Source: Lachnospiraceae bacterium
GTDB lineage: Bacteria; Bacillota; Clostridia; Lachnospirales; Lachnospiraceae
Reading direction: 5' to 3'
DNA: 64,000 nucleotides
NCBI GenBank assembly: GCA_015258065.1
Contig: JABZIZ010000006.1
Span: 1 to 64,000, forward strand
Shown: in pieces, positions 35,974-45,100 of the stretch
Layout of the letters: every line of letters starts with the position of its first letter
How positions within the stretch are numbered: the first letter of the stretch is position 1
Notes under the pieces: model-generated
What the model saw: the letters and a program-made list of their open reading frames with translations, nothing else
What the model was told of the DNA's origin: nothing
Databases searched by the model: none
Program-made: the position numbers and the translations under genes

Positions 35974-36043
35974 TCAATATTAAAATGGTTATTAAAAGTT
36001 CAATAGTATTTATTTTTTTAATATTGAGTTAGATAGTACTAAC
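35974..36043 (+). promoter_or_regulatory. Leader inverted repeats, candidate metal-regulator operator
   Basis: Two structures lie in the leader. One is a perfect 12-base inverted repeat, TCAATATTAAAA (35974-35985) and TTTTAATATTGA (36016-36027), 30 bases apart. The other is a compact palindrome GTTAG-ATAGTA-CTAAC (36028-36043), whose half-sites resemble the TTAG..CTAA pattern of DtxR-type iron or manganese regulators. Regulation by metal is an inference; no regulator gene is in the window. Confidence 0.5.
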
Positions 36044-36063
36044 CAGAAAAGAAGGAGAGGATT

Positions 36064-36651
36064 ATGAGCAACAAATATCAATTAAAGGATATCATGAATG
36101 TAGGAATTTTTGTGGTTCTTTACTATGTAACGTTTTTTGCAGCAATGTGTCTGGGGTATATTCCGTTTTTTATGAGTATACTATCGCTGGTTTCGGGAAT
36201 CATGTGCGGCATCCCCTTTATGCTGTTTCTGACAAAGGTCAAGAAGTTTGGGCTGGTACTGCTGTTTGGAACCATATGCGGACTGATCTCACTTCTGATG
36301 GGAAGTGGAGTACTGCCGTTGATCACTGCTGTGATCGCATCCCTATTTTCGGAATTGATTCTATTTGTGAGTAAGTACCGTTTGAGAATTACATCCATCT
36401 TTGCTTATGCAGTCTTTACGCTTTGGAATCTGGGATATGGTCTCAGATTGTATTTATCTACTGCATCCACTTTCACGGAAGGTCTGAAAGAATCCTACGG
36501 ATCGGAATATGTATCGGAGATGTTAAATTACGCACTCACACCAGGCCTTTGGATTAGTATATTGACCTGCTTTGTTGGAGGTATATTAGGAGGTATATTA
36601 GGCTATTTCATTTTCCAAAAGCATTTTCGCAAGGCGGGCCTTGGAGGCTGA
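36064..36651 (+). CDS. MptD-family ECF transporter S component
   Basis: The 195-residue protein has about five to six membrane segments and matches the pattern of the MptD/Trep_Strep S components, the substrate-binding membrane subunits of energy-coupling-factor importers. The ribosome site is AAGGAGAGG. It is the first gene of the operon, followed after one base by an EcfT-like gene and then by two ABC half-transporters. No free ATPases (EcfA1/A2) follow, so the energising subunits may be the neighbouring half-transporters or shared ones elsewhere. The substrate is unknown; the metallophore or its metal complex is the contextual guess. Confidence 0.8.
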   Translation: MSNKYQLKDIMNVGIFVVLYYVTFFAAMCLGYIPFFMSILSLVSGIMCGIPFMLFLTKVKKFGLVLLFGTICGLISLLMGSGVLPLITAVIASLFSELILFVSKYRLRITSIFAYAVFTLWNLGYGLRLYLSTASTFTEGLKESYGSEYVSEMLNYALTPGLWISILTCFVGGILGGILGYFIFQKHFRKAGLGG

Positions 36652-36652
36652 T

Positions 36653-37360
36653 ATGGAAACAAAGAGTCAAAGTGTATCTTTCGACCCAAGAACAAAGTTG
36701 CTGTTGTTGATTACGGTGAGCGGCATTCTTGTTCAGGGAAAGATGGAGGGTATGCTTATTGGGGTCAATCTGTGCATGTTGGCCGTTCCGCTGCTCTTCT
36801 TTTGGATGGATAAAAGATACAAAAAGACGATTAAATATGGGTTGATTTTTCTAACAGGGGTCATCCTTGAGCTGGGGATCCTTCCAAGGCTTACTGGACA
36901 GAGTGCTGTCCTTGCGGCAGCGGTGATCTCACTAATGATTAAGATCATGCCGGGACTAGCACTCGGTATGCATATCGTAATGGCGACAGAACCAGCGGAG
37001 CTGCTCTGCGCATTGCAGAAAATGCATATGCCAAACGTGATCATATGGACGCTGTGTCTCGTGTTTCGATTTTTCCCTACTGTCAAGGAGGAATTGGGTT
37101 ACACGCTGGATGCAATCTATATTCGGATGGGCGGGATAAAGCAGCTGATTCTAAGACCGGTAACGGCATTGGAATTTGTTTTTGTGCCACTGATCATGTC
37201 AGTGGTAAGTATCGGAAATGAGCTTTTGATGGCTGTCTTGACCAAGGGATTTTCGATGAATGGGGAGCGTACCAATGTGCGCGTGCAAAAGCTGAGGGTA
37301 CAGGATTATGTAGCATTTTCACTTGCAGGTGTTGCGTGGGTCATAAAGTTTTTGACATAA
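36653..37360 (+). CDS. ECF transporter T component (EcfT/CbiQ-like)
   Basis: The 235-residue membrane protein has an N-terminal hydrophobic block and the long cytoplasmic coupling helices of EcfT/CbiQ. The coupling motif, usually Ala-Arg-Gly/Ser, here reads IRM in AIYIRMGG, a departure from consensus. I start at the ATG at 36653, five bases after GGAGG; a TTG at 36641 lies before it. Together with the S component it should form the membrane part of an ECF importer. Confidence 0.82.
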   Translation: METKSQSVSFDPRTKLLLLITVSGILVQGKMEGMLIGVNLCMLAVPLLFFWMDKRYKKTIKYGLIFLTGVILELGILPRLTGQSAVLAAAVISLMIKIMPGLALGMHIVMATEPAELLCALQKMHMPNVIIWTLCLVFRFFPTVKEELGYTLDAIYIRMGGIKQLILRPVTALEFVFVPLIMSVVSIGNELLMAVLTKGFSMNGERTNVRVQKLRVQDYVAFSLAGVAWVIKFLT

Positions 37361-37396
37361 GCTAGCGCAATCACTCCAGAAGATAGAGGGGGAGAT

Positions 37397-39148
37397 ATGG
37401 ATAAAAAGACGATGGCATTCATTGGCAAGTATGCGAGTGTATGCAAAGGAAAAATGGTAGGATCGATCCTGTTTTCGGTAGCGAGTATCTTTGTTGGATT
37501 TGTTCCGTATGTAGCAGTATTTAAATTGCTGACGGGATTTATCAATCATACAATCACCATTGGGTTGATCACCAAGTGGGGAGGAAGCTGCATTGGTGGA
37601 TATTTATTGAAACTGTTGCTATTTGAGATTTCAACAACGCTTTCTCATATTTCAGCTTACACGATTCTTGAGAAGATTCGGACGGATATTACAGGAAAAA
37701 TGTTACAGCTTCCGCTGGGCTATGTCATCGACAGGCCGATCGGGAAACTGAAAAACCTCATCATTGATCAGACCGAGACGATCGAACTTCCACTGGCACA
37801 TCTGATCCCAGAGGGAACGGCGTACATTTTGGCGCCATTAGCAGTGTTCCTCTTTTTGCTTCGGATACATTGGCTGATGGCGATTGCATCGTTGTTGTCC
37901 TTCGCCCTTGGTATGTTTGTTTCGGTGCCGATGATGCGGAGCATGAATGAGAAGTATGACGAGTACATGGCTGCAAATAATTACATGAACAGCGTGATTG
38001 TCGAGTACATCGAAGGCATCGAAGTGATTAAGACCTTCAACCAGACAGATAAATCTTATGCCAAATTTACATCGGCAATTGAGGACTTTAGAAGGCTGAC
38101 CTTAGACTGGTTTCGGAGTACATGGGCGGGTGGCAATCTGATGATGGCGATTATGCCAACCACGCTGCTTGGCGTTTTACCAATTGGTATGGGTCTTTAT
38201 ATGAGAGGTTCTCTCAGTATAGAAAGTCTTGTGCTGTGCATAATCCTTTCCATGGCGGTGGTCGGTCCGCTGATGGGGCTAACTACGTATCTGAATTCCT
38301 TGAAGATGATTAAGTATGCGGCGCAGTCCCTGGATGAGATTTTAGGGGCACGCGAGCTACCAGACGAGCAGACGGAGGTGCCTTTGGATAATTATGAGAT
38401 CAAGTTTGAGCATGTAGATTTTTCTTACAAAGAGGGCGAAGGGGATAAGGTGATCGATGATCTGTCGCTGACCATCCAGGAAGGCGCATTTACAGCCTTG
38501 ATCGGTCCGTCCGGCGGTGGAAAATCGACGGTGGCAAGATTGATCTCACGATTCTGGGATGTTGGGAAAGGAAGGGTGACGATCGGTGGTGTAGATATAC
38601 GAAAAATACCGATTTCGCAGCTATCTCATATCATCAGTTATGTGTCTCAGGATAATTATCTGTTTAATTGTTCATTGCTGGAGAATATCCGGCTTGGACG
38701 TGCAGACGCAACGGACGAGGAGGTATATGCGGCTGCAAAGGCAGCAATGTGTCACGAGTTTATCAAGGAAATGGTGCATGGTTATAACACGATGGCTGGC
38801 GAGGCAGGCGATAGGCTCTCAGGGGGAGAGAAACAAAGAATTGCTATTGCTCGTATGATTTTAAGAAATGCACCGATCGTGATTCTGGATGAGGCGACGG
38901 CATATACAGATCCAGAAAACGAGGATAAGATCCAGAGATCGATTGCAAATTTGACCAGGGGAAAAACGTTGTTAGTGATCGCACATAGATTGTCAACGAT
39001 TAAAAATGCGGACAGCATTTTGATCCTAGAACATGGAAAGATCCGTGCAGAGGGCAGTCATGAGTGGCTATTGGAACATTCCCCACTCTATGCCGGTATG
39101 TGGCAGGCGCATATCGGTGCAAAGAAGTGGGCTGCGCAGGAGGGGTAA
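37397..39148 (+). CDS. ABC half-transporter, YbtP/IrtA-like
   Basis: The 583-residue protein is a type IV (exporter-fold) half-transporter with six membrane helices (about residues 1-320) fused to an ATPase domain. Walker A is GPSGGGKST near 370, the signature LSGGEKQRIAIAR near 474, and Walker B VILDEATAYTDPE. In siderophore loci such as ybtP-ybtQ and irtAB, pairs of this fold import the metal complex. It is followed after three bases by its likely partner. Export of the product is the alternative. Confidence 0.88.
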   Translation: MDKKTMAFIGKYASVCKGKMVGSILFSVASIFVGFVPYVAVFKLLTGFINHTITIGLITKWGGSCIGGYLLKLLLFEISTTLSHISAYTILEKIRTDITGKMLQLPLGYVIDRPIGKLKNLIIDQTETIELPLAHLIPEGTAYILAPLAVFLFLLRIHWLMAIASLLSFALGMFVSVPMMRSMNEKYDEYMAANNYMNSVIVEYIEGIEVIKTFNQTDKSYAKFTSAIEDFRRLTLDWFRSTWAGGNLMMAIMPTTLLGVLPIGMGLYMRGSLSIESLVLCIILSMAVVGPLMGLTTYLNSLKMIKYAAQSLDEILGARELPDEQTEVPLDNYEIKFEHVDFSYKEGEGDKVIDDLSLTIQEGAFTALIGPSGGGKSTVARLISRFWDVGKGRVTIGGVDIRKIPISQLSHIISYVSQDNYLFNCSLLENIRLGRADATDEEVYAAAKAAMCHEFIKEMVHGYNTMAGEAGDRLSGGEKQRIAIARMILRNAPIVILDEATAYTDPENEDKIQRSIANLTRGKTLLVIAHRLSTIKNADSILILEHGKIRAEGSHEWLLEHSPLYAGMWQAHIGAKKWAAQEG

Positions 39149-39151
39149 GTC

Positions 39152-40912
39152 ATGTTCAGAATTGTGCGAAGGATTGTTAGATGGTCAGGAGAATATAAAA
39201 AGAGAATCTATATTGGCTTTGTATTTGCGTTCTTGGCAGGCATTTTCATGTCAATGCCGATTATTTTCGCGGGCTTTGGTGTTAAAGTGGCGTTAAATGA
39301 CAGGGAGGGGAACTACGAGCTAGCTGGCAAGGATATCTGGCTGCTTGTGGCATTGCTGGCAGGCTCGATTCTTGGGAGATTTGTTTTCTCCTATCTGAAG
39401 GCAAAGGTACAGGATACCGTGGCGTATGAGCGATTGGCAGATCAGCGGATACAGCTTGGAAATATTTTAAAACGCGTAAATCTTGGCTTCTTTACCGAAA
39501 ATCAGACCGGTGAGCTAGTATCTGCAGTGACAACGGATCTGTCCTTTATGGAAATGCATGCGATGAGTATGTTGGATTCGGTTGTCAATGGTTATATCAC
39601 AACGACGGTCATGGTGCTATATTGTGCATTTATTGATTGGAAACTGGCGGTGATCGCACTCATGGGTCTTCTTTTGTCAGAGATTTTCTTGCACAGGATG
39701 GGCAAGTGCAGCGAAAAAAATGCAGTGACGCTTCACGATGCCAACGAGGACATGACGAGCACTACGATCGAATATATAAGAGGAATCACATTGGTAAAGA
39801 CTTTCCACCAGGAGGGAGTTACGGCAAAGGGAATCCGCAGAGCCTATGAGAAGAGTAGAAACATCAATATAAAGATCGAGAAGGAATATGCTGTCTGCAA
39901 TTTCTTCCACATGGCGAGCTTGAAGCTGGCATCCTCAGCAATTATTGTTGTCAGTGCATGGATGGCTTATAACGATCAGATTCCACTAGAACATATGATA
40001 TTCATTGACATCTTATCGTTTGTGGTATTTGCCAGTGCGGAGAATTTAAACAGTGCATTCCATGTACTCCATGTGATCGATCATACACTGGATAAACTGG
40101 ATCGGTTAATGGAAACTGTGTTTATCGACGAGACTGGCAAGGAGTTGGCACCAGAGCATTTCAATATCCGCTTTGAGGATGTGTCCTTTGGATATGCGGA
40201 GAAACTGGTGCTGAAAGGAATAAGCTGTGAGTTCCCAGAGCAGTCGTTTACTGCGATCGTAGGGCCGTCTGGAAGCGGTAAGACGACGATCTGCAATCTG
40301 ATTGCAAGATTTTATGACGTGAACGAGGGAAGTATTAGGCTGGATGGAAAAGATATCCGAGATTTTACCTGTGCCAGCTTGTTGGATAAGATCAGTATTG
40401 TATTCCAGAAGGTCTATCTGTTTCAGGATACCATCGCAAATAATATCAAATTTGGTAAGCCGGATGCAACGATGGAGGAGGTTGTTGAGGTTTCAAAGCG
40501 CGCACAGTGCCATGAGTTCATCTCACAGTTGCCGGAAGGGTATAATACGGTTGTAGGAGAAGGCGGTGCATCGCTGTCTGGCGGTGAGCGCCAGAGAGTG
40601 TCGATTGCCAGAGCAATGCTAAAGGACGCACCGATCATTATTCTGGATGAGGCGACATCGAGCGTTGATCCGGAGAACGAGCACATAATTCAGAGAGCAC
40701 TTTCCGAATTAATCAATGGAAAGACAGTTATCGCGATTGCACATCGCCTTCCGACGATTGAAAACGCAGATCAGATCTTGGTGGTTGAGAATGGACATAT
40801 AGTTCAGAGAGGAACGCACAGAGAACTGATCAGGGAAGAGGGAATCTATCAACAGTTCATTAAGACCCGTGAATACGCGGAGGGTTGGATGATTCGCGAG
40901 GTGGCGGAGTGA
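39152..40912 (+). CDS. ABC half-transporter, YbtQ/IrtB-like
   Basis: The second half-transporter has 586 residues: a six-helix domain then an ATPase with GPSGSGKTT, LSGGERQRVSIARAM and IILDEATSSVDPE. Both ATP sites of the presumed heterodimer look intact. The ribosome site AGGAGGGG is within the end of the upstream gene. No siderophore-interacting reductase domain, as in IrtA, is fused. Its stop overlaps the glycosyltransferase start (GTGA). Confidence 0.88.
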   Translation: MFRIVRRIVRWSGEYKKRIYIGFVFAFLAGIFMSMPIIFAGFGVKVALNDREGNYELAGKDIWLLVALLAGSILGRFVFSYLKAKVQDTVAYERLADQRIQLGNILKRVNLGFFTENQTGELVSAVTTDLSFMEMHAMSMLDSVVNGYITTTVMVLYCAFIDWKLAVIALMGLLLSEIFLHRMGKCSEKNAVTLHDANEDMTSTTIEYIRGITLVKTFHQEGVTAKGIRRAYEKSRNINIKIEKEYAVCNFFHMASLKLASSAIIVVSAWMAYNDQIPLEHMIFIDILSFVVFASAENLNSAFHVLHVIDHTLDKLDRLMETVFIDETGKELAPEHFNIRFEDVSFGYAEKLVLKGISCEFPEQSFTAIVGPSGSGKTTICNLIARFYDVNEGSIRLDGKDIRDFTCASLLDKISIVFQKVYLFQDTIANNIKFGKPDATMEEVVEVSKRAQCHEFISQLPEGYNTVVGEGGASLSGGERQRVSIARAMLKDAPIIILDEATSSVDPENEHIIQRALSELINGKTVIAIAHRLPTIENADQILVVENGHIVQRGTHRELIREEGIYQQFIKTREYAEGWMIREVAE

Positions 40913-42162
40913 AACGGATTGTAGCAGTTGCGATCGGATCCTACGGAGATGTGGAACCCTTTCTCGTACTGGGAAGAGAACTGCAGCGACGAGGGTATCA
41001 CTTTGGCATCATGACATTTACAGATCACAAAGAACGGATACAGGCATGTGGTCTGGAGTATTTGCCTATACAGGGAGATCTTACTGAAATGACGCACAGA
41101 TTGTTGTCGGAGAGCAAGGGTGCAAAGCACAGTATGGATCAGCTAAAGGAAATGCTGGAGCGTACGCCTGGTTTGTATGAGAACTTTTACGAGGCACTGA
41201 GCCAGGCAAATCTTGTGATCTATATGCAGTTTGGCGCACTGGCGTATCATTTTGCTGAAGCATTCAGAATTCCGTGTGTGCGGACATTTGTCTACCCGTT
41301 TGATGTGACAAGAAAGTATTCATCGATGTTCCCAAAGCTGAAGGATGGGACGTTATCCTGCGCCATGAGCTATGTGGCTTCTGATATTATGATGAATTAT
41401 ATTTCCTGCAAGACCGTCAATCTGTTTCGAAAACGTCTTGGATTGAATCGCTGGCATTATTTGAGATCTTATAAAAAGATGAAGGGGGAGGCTATTTTGA
41501 CACTGTATCAGTACAGTGAGGTGCTTGCCCCAAAGGACGAGCGCTGGGGGAAGCGCGTGGAATTGACAGGGCCATGGCTTGACGATCAGAGCATAGAGTA
41601 TGAACCTACTAATGAACTGTTGGGCTTCTTGGAGTGCGGCGAAAAGCCGGTATATGTAGGCTTTGGAAGTATGGTGTATCGCGATATGGAAAGACTGCAG
41701 GAGATGCTGATAGCGGCGCTAAAGAAGCAGGGAATGCGGGCAATATTTGGATCTTCGGGGACAAAATTTAAACCGACAGAGGATCAAACGATCTATTATG
41801 CGGATTACATACCATTTACATGGCTATTTCCGAGGGTGAAAGCAGTGATCCATCATGGAGGCTGTGGAACGACACACCTCGGCTTGCGATATGGAAAACC
41901 AACGTTTGTTATAGCGTTTGGTGGGGATCAGGAGTTCTGGGGAGATCGTGTTTGGAAGCTAAATGTGGGACCAAAGCCGTTGTGTGTAAATCATAACGAG
42001 GTGACTGTTGAAGCACTTGCGTGTGGATTGGAACAGTTGAAAAAGGGAGTGTTTGAGGACAAAGCTCGTATGATTGGGGAGACACTTAAGAGGGATAAAG
42101 GTGTGATTGCGGCAGCAGATAGCATAGAACGAATATGGAAAGGGAGGTGGAATGAGTATTAA
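40909..42162 (+). CDS. GT1-family glycosyltransferase
   Basis: This 417-residue GT-B enzyme resembles UGT, macrolide and sterol glycosyltransferases. It starts with a typical acceptor-domain motif (VAVAIGSYGDVEPFLVLGRELQRRGY). The C-terminal donor site is PRVKAVIHHGGCGTTHLGLRYGKP. The start is a GTG overlapping the transporter stop; a TTG at 40885 is possible but badly placed. It lies within a metallophore operon directly before a synthetase gene, so it may put a sugar on the aryl ring or carboxylate, as IroB does for salmochelin. The sugar and acceptor are unknown. Confidence 0.85.
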   Translation: MKRIVAVAIGSYGDVEPFLVLGRELQRRGYHFGIMTFTDHKERIQACGLEYLPIQGDLTEMTHRLLSESKGAKHSMDQLKEMLERTPGLYENFYEALSQANLVIYMQFGALAYHFAEAFRIPCVRTFVYPFDVTRKYSSMFPKLKDGTLSCAMSYVASDIMMNYISCKTVNLFRKRLGLNRWHYLRSYKKMKGEAILTLYQYSEVLAPKDERWGKRVELTGPWLDDQSIEYEPTNELLGFLECGEKPVYVGFGSMVYRDMERLQEMLIAALKKQGMRAIFGSSGTKFKPTEDQTIYYADYIPFTWLFPRVKAVIHHGGCGTTHLGLRYGKPTFVIAFGGDQEFWGDRVWKLNVGPKPLCVNHNEVTVEALACGLEQLKKGVFEDKARMIGETLKRDKGVIAAADSIERIWKGRWNEY

Positions 42163-45100
42163 TTTTGCAGAAATGATAAAAAAGTACCGGGAGAATGAAA
42201 TTTATATTGAGGTGAAAGAGGGAAATCTTTTGATTCGGAAAAGGGCAGGCACCTTAACTGAAGAGCAGAAGGAATTTTTAAAGTTACACAAAGAAGAGAT
42301 TGTTGCAGCACTGGAAGCGGGGGGCGCGGAGAAACGTTTTCCCCTGACGGATATCCAGGCTGCTTATTTTTTGGGCAGAATGGGGGGATTTTCGTACGGG
42401 GGAATTAGCTGCCAGGTAAGCTTTGAAATCCTATACGACGGCCTTGAGCTGGCTCGTGCAAACGAAGTTTTCCGAGAGATCATTCAGAAGCACGAGATGC
42501 TTCGGGCGGTGATCCATGCAGATGGAAGGCAGGAGATTTTGGATGCGGTTCCGGAATTTTCGTTGAAATTTCAAGATTGCTCCGAGGAAAATTATGAGAC
42601 ATCGAACCGGATTGAAGACATTCGAAAGGAATATGCAGACTGGCAAAGCGAGATTGGACAATGGCCGTTTTTTAACTTTGGGATTACAAAGTTTGCGGAT
42701 CAGACGGTCTTGCATTTGACAATGGATTTCATGATTGCAGACTGGACAAGTATCTGGATTCTTGTCGCAGAATTTGAACAGGGATATTTTGATGGGAAGC
42801 TGGCAAAAACAGCGGAAGTGCCGTCTTTTCGAGATTACTTGAAGCTGGAGGAGGCATTCCTTCAAACAAAAAAATATAAGATGGATAAAAAATATTGGCA
42901 GGAGCATATACATACGTTGAGCGCGGCACCACAGCTACCAATTTGTGAAGAGCGCATCAAGGGAGGTTTTCACAGACGAGTCTTTCATATGGATACAGCA
43001 TCATGGGAGACATTTCAGAACACAGCAAAACAGAATCAGTGCACGGCAACGGTGGCGGTTCTTACAGCCTATGGGATGACATTGGCAATGTGGGGGCGGA
43101 GTCAGAGATTTGGTTTGAATCTGACCATGCTAAATCGGATGCCGCTGACGGAGGGAATCGAGGAAATTGTTGGAGATTTTACAACAGTAAGCATCTTAGA
43201 TGCAGAACTGTCCCTGACCGAGAACTTTCAGAGCAACATGAGAAGGATGCAGCAGCAGATGAGCGAAGTTCTGGATCATGCCTCCTACTCTGGAGTAAAG
43301 GTGATGCACGATATAACAAGGGAACAAGGCAGTAAGCAAGCACTTTATCCTTATGTGTTTACGGGTTCAATCGGTTTGATTAAAAATCAGGAGATGCAGG
43401 GGCGGATCAGCAGATATGGGATAAGTCAAACGCCGCAGGTCTTCATCGATTGTCAAGCGATGGACAGCGCGGAGGGGTTGCGCATCAATTGGGATATTCG
43501 CGATGGTATTTTTGCACCTGAGGTTGAGGCGGTAATGTTTCACTATTTCTGTGAGATGCTGACTGCTTTATCGAAGACGCCGGAAGCATGGTTGGTGGCA
43601 GAGTGGTATCGCATCCCAAAAGCACAGGAAGAGGTAAGACAACGGGTAAATCATACGGAATGTGAATTGCCGTTTTGCCCATTGCATAAGAGAGTAGCTC
43701 AGATGGCAAGTGCATTTCCGCAGCATTTGGCAGTGGCAGATGGCGACGGAGAACTGTCATACGAGCAGATGTGGAAGCTGGTGACATTCGTTGCAGTCCG
43801 CTTGCAGGAACACGGGATTCAAAAGGGAGACAGAGTGGGAATTCTGCTCCCAAAAGGGCGGTATCAGGTGATCGCGGTGCTGGCAGTATTAAGCGTTGGA
43901 GGAATCTATGTGCCGCTTGATGAGAAACAGCCGATCAATCGTATCCGGTTAATCCTTAAGAAGGCAGAGGTAAGAGAAATTATCTCCGATAAGAAATTAG
44001 GGCAGGGTGAGTTTTTTGTTCCTGTTTTTGACATTTCGGGCGTAATAGCGTCAGATCAGACGTTTTCTGAGGTGGATGTGACAGCGCAAGATCTAGCCTA
44101 CATTATTTTTACATCAGGATCTACAGGAGTTCCAAAGGGTGTGGAAGTGACACACGGTGCTGCAGACAATACCATTCAAGATATCAATGCAAAGTTTCAG
44201 ATACAGGAGAGGGACCGGATTCTGGGCTTATCCAGATTAAATTTTGATCTGTCTGTCTATGATATGTTTGGACTGCTAAGTATGGGGGGTGCAGTAATCT
44301 ATCCGACAGAAACAGGATATCTTGATGCTCTGCATTGGATCGAGCTTATGGAGCGCTATCAGATTACCATATGGAATACAGTACCGGCATTGTTTCAGAT
44401 GCTTTTGGATGTAATGGGAGAAACGATGGGAGCACAGCTGAGAGTGATCTTGCTCAGCGGAGACTGGATACCGGTCGCACTTGGGAAGCGCGTGAGAATG
44501 TCATTTCCATATGCAAAGCTGATCGGTCTAGGCGGTGCGACAGAAGGAGCAATTTGGTCGAACTATCATATTGTGACAGAATACGATGATGCGAGAAGCT
44601 CAATTCCGTATGGAAAGCCATTAGCGAATCAGAGTTACCGGGTTGTGGATGAGCAGTTGTTGGATTGTCCGGATTATGTAATCGGTGAGCTTTGTATTCT
44701 CGGAAGAGGTGTAGCACATGGCTACTGCGGCGAACCGGAAATGACAAGAGCACAGTTTGTGTGCAATGAGGCTGGTGCACGTATGTATCGCACTGGTGAT
44801 TATGGGTATTATGAGAGAGATGGAACAATAGTATTTTGCGGCAGAAGGGACAGCCAGATCAAGATTCACGGACACCGTATCGAAATTGGAGAGATTGAAG
44901 CAGTATTATCCGCACATGCGAGTGTAGATCAATGTAAGGTGATGCGAAGTCCGCTTGAGTCCAATACATTAGTAGCAGTGGTTCTCTCGAAAGAAGAATT
45001 TGATGAGGCGGCTTTAAAACATCACATAGAGGAGCATCTTCCAGAATACATGGTGCCGGCTTACATTATGTCGATGGAGAGATTCCCATTGTCACAGAAT

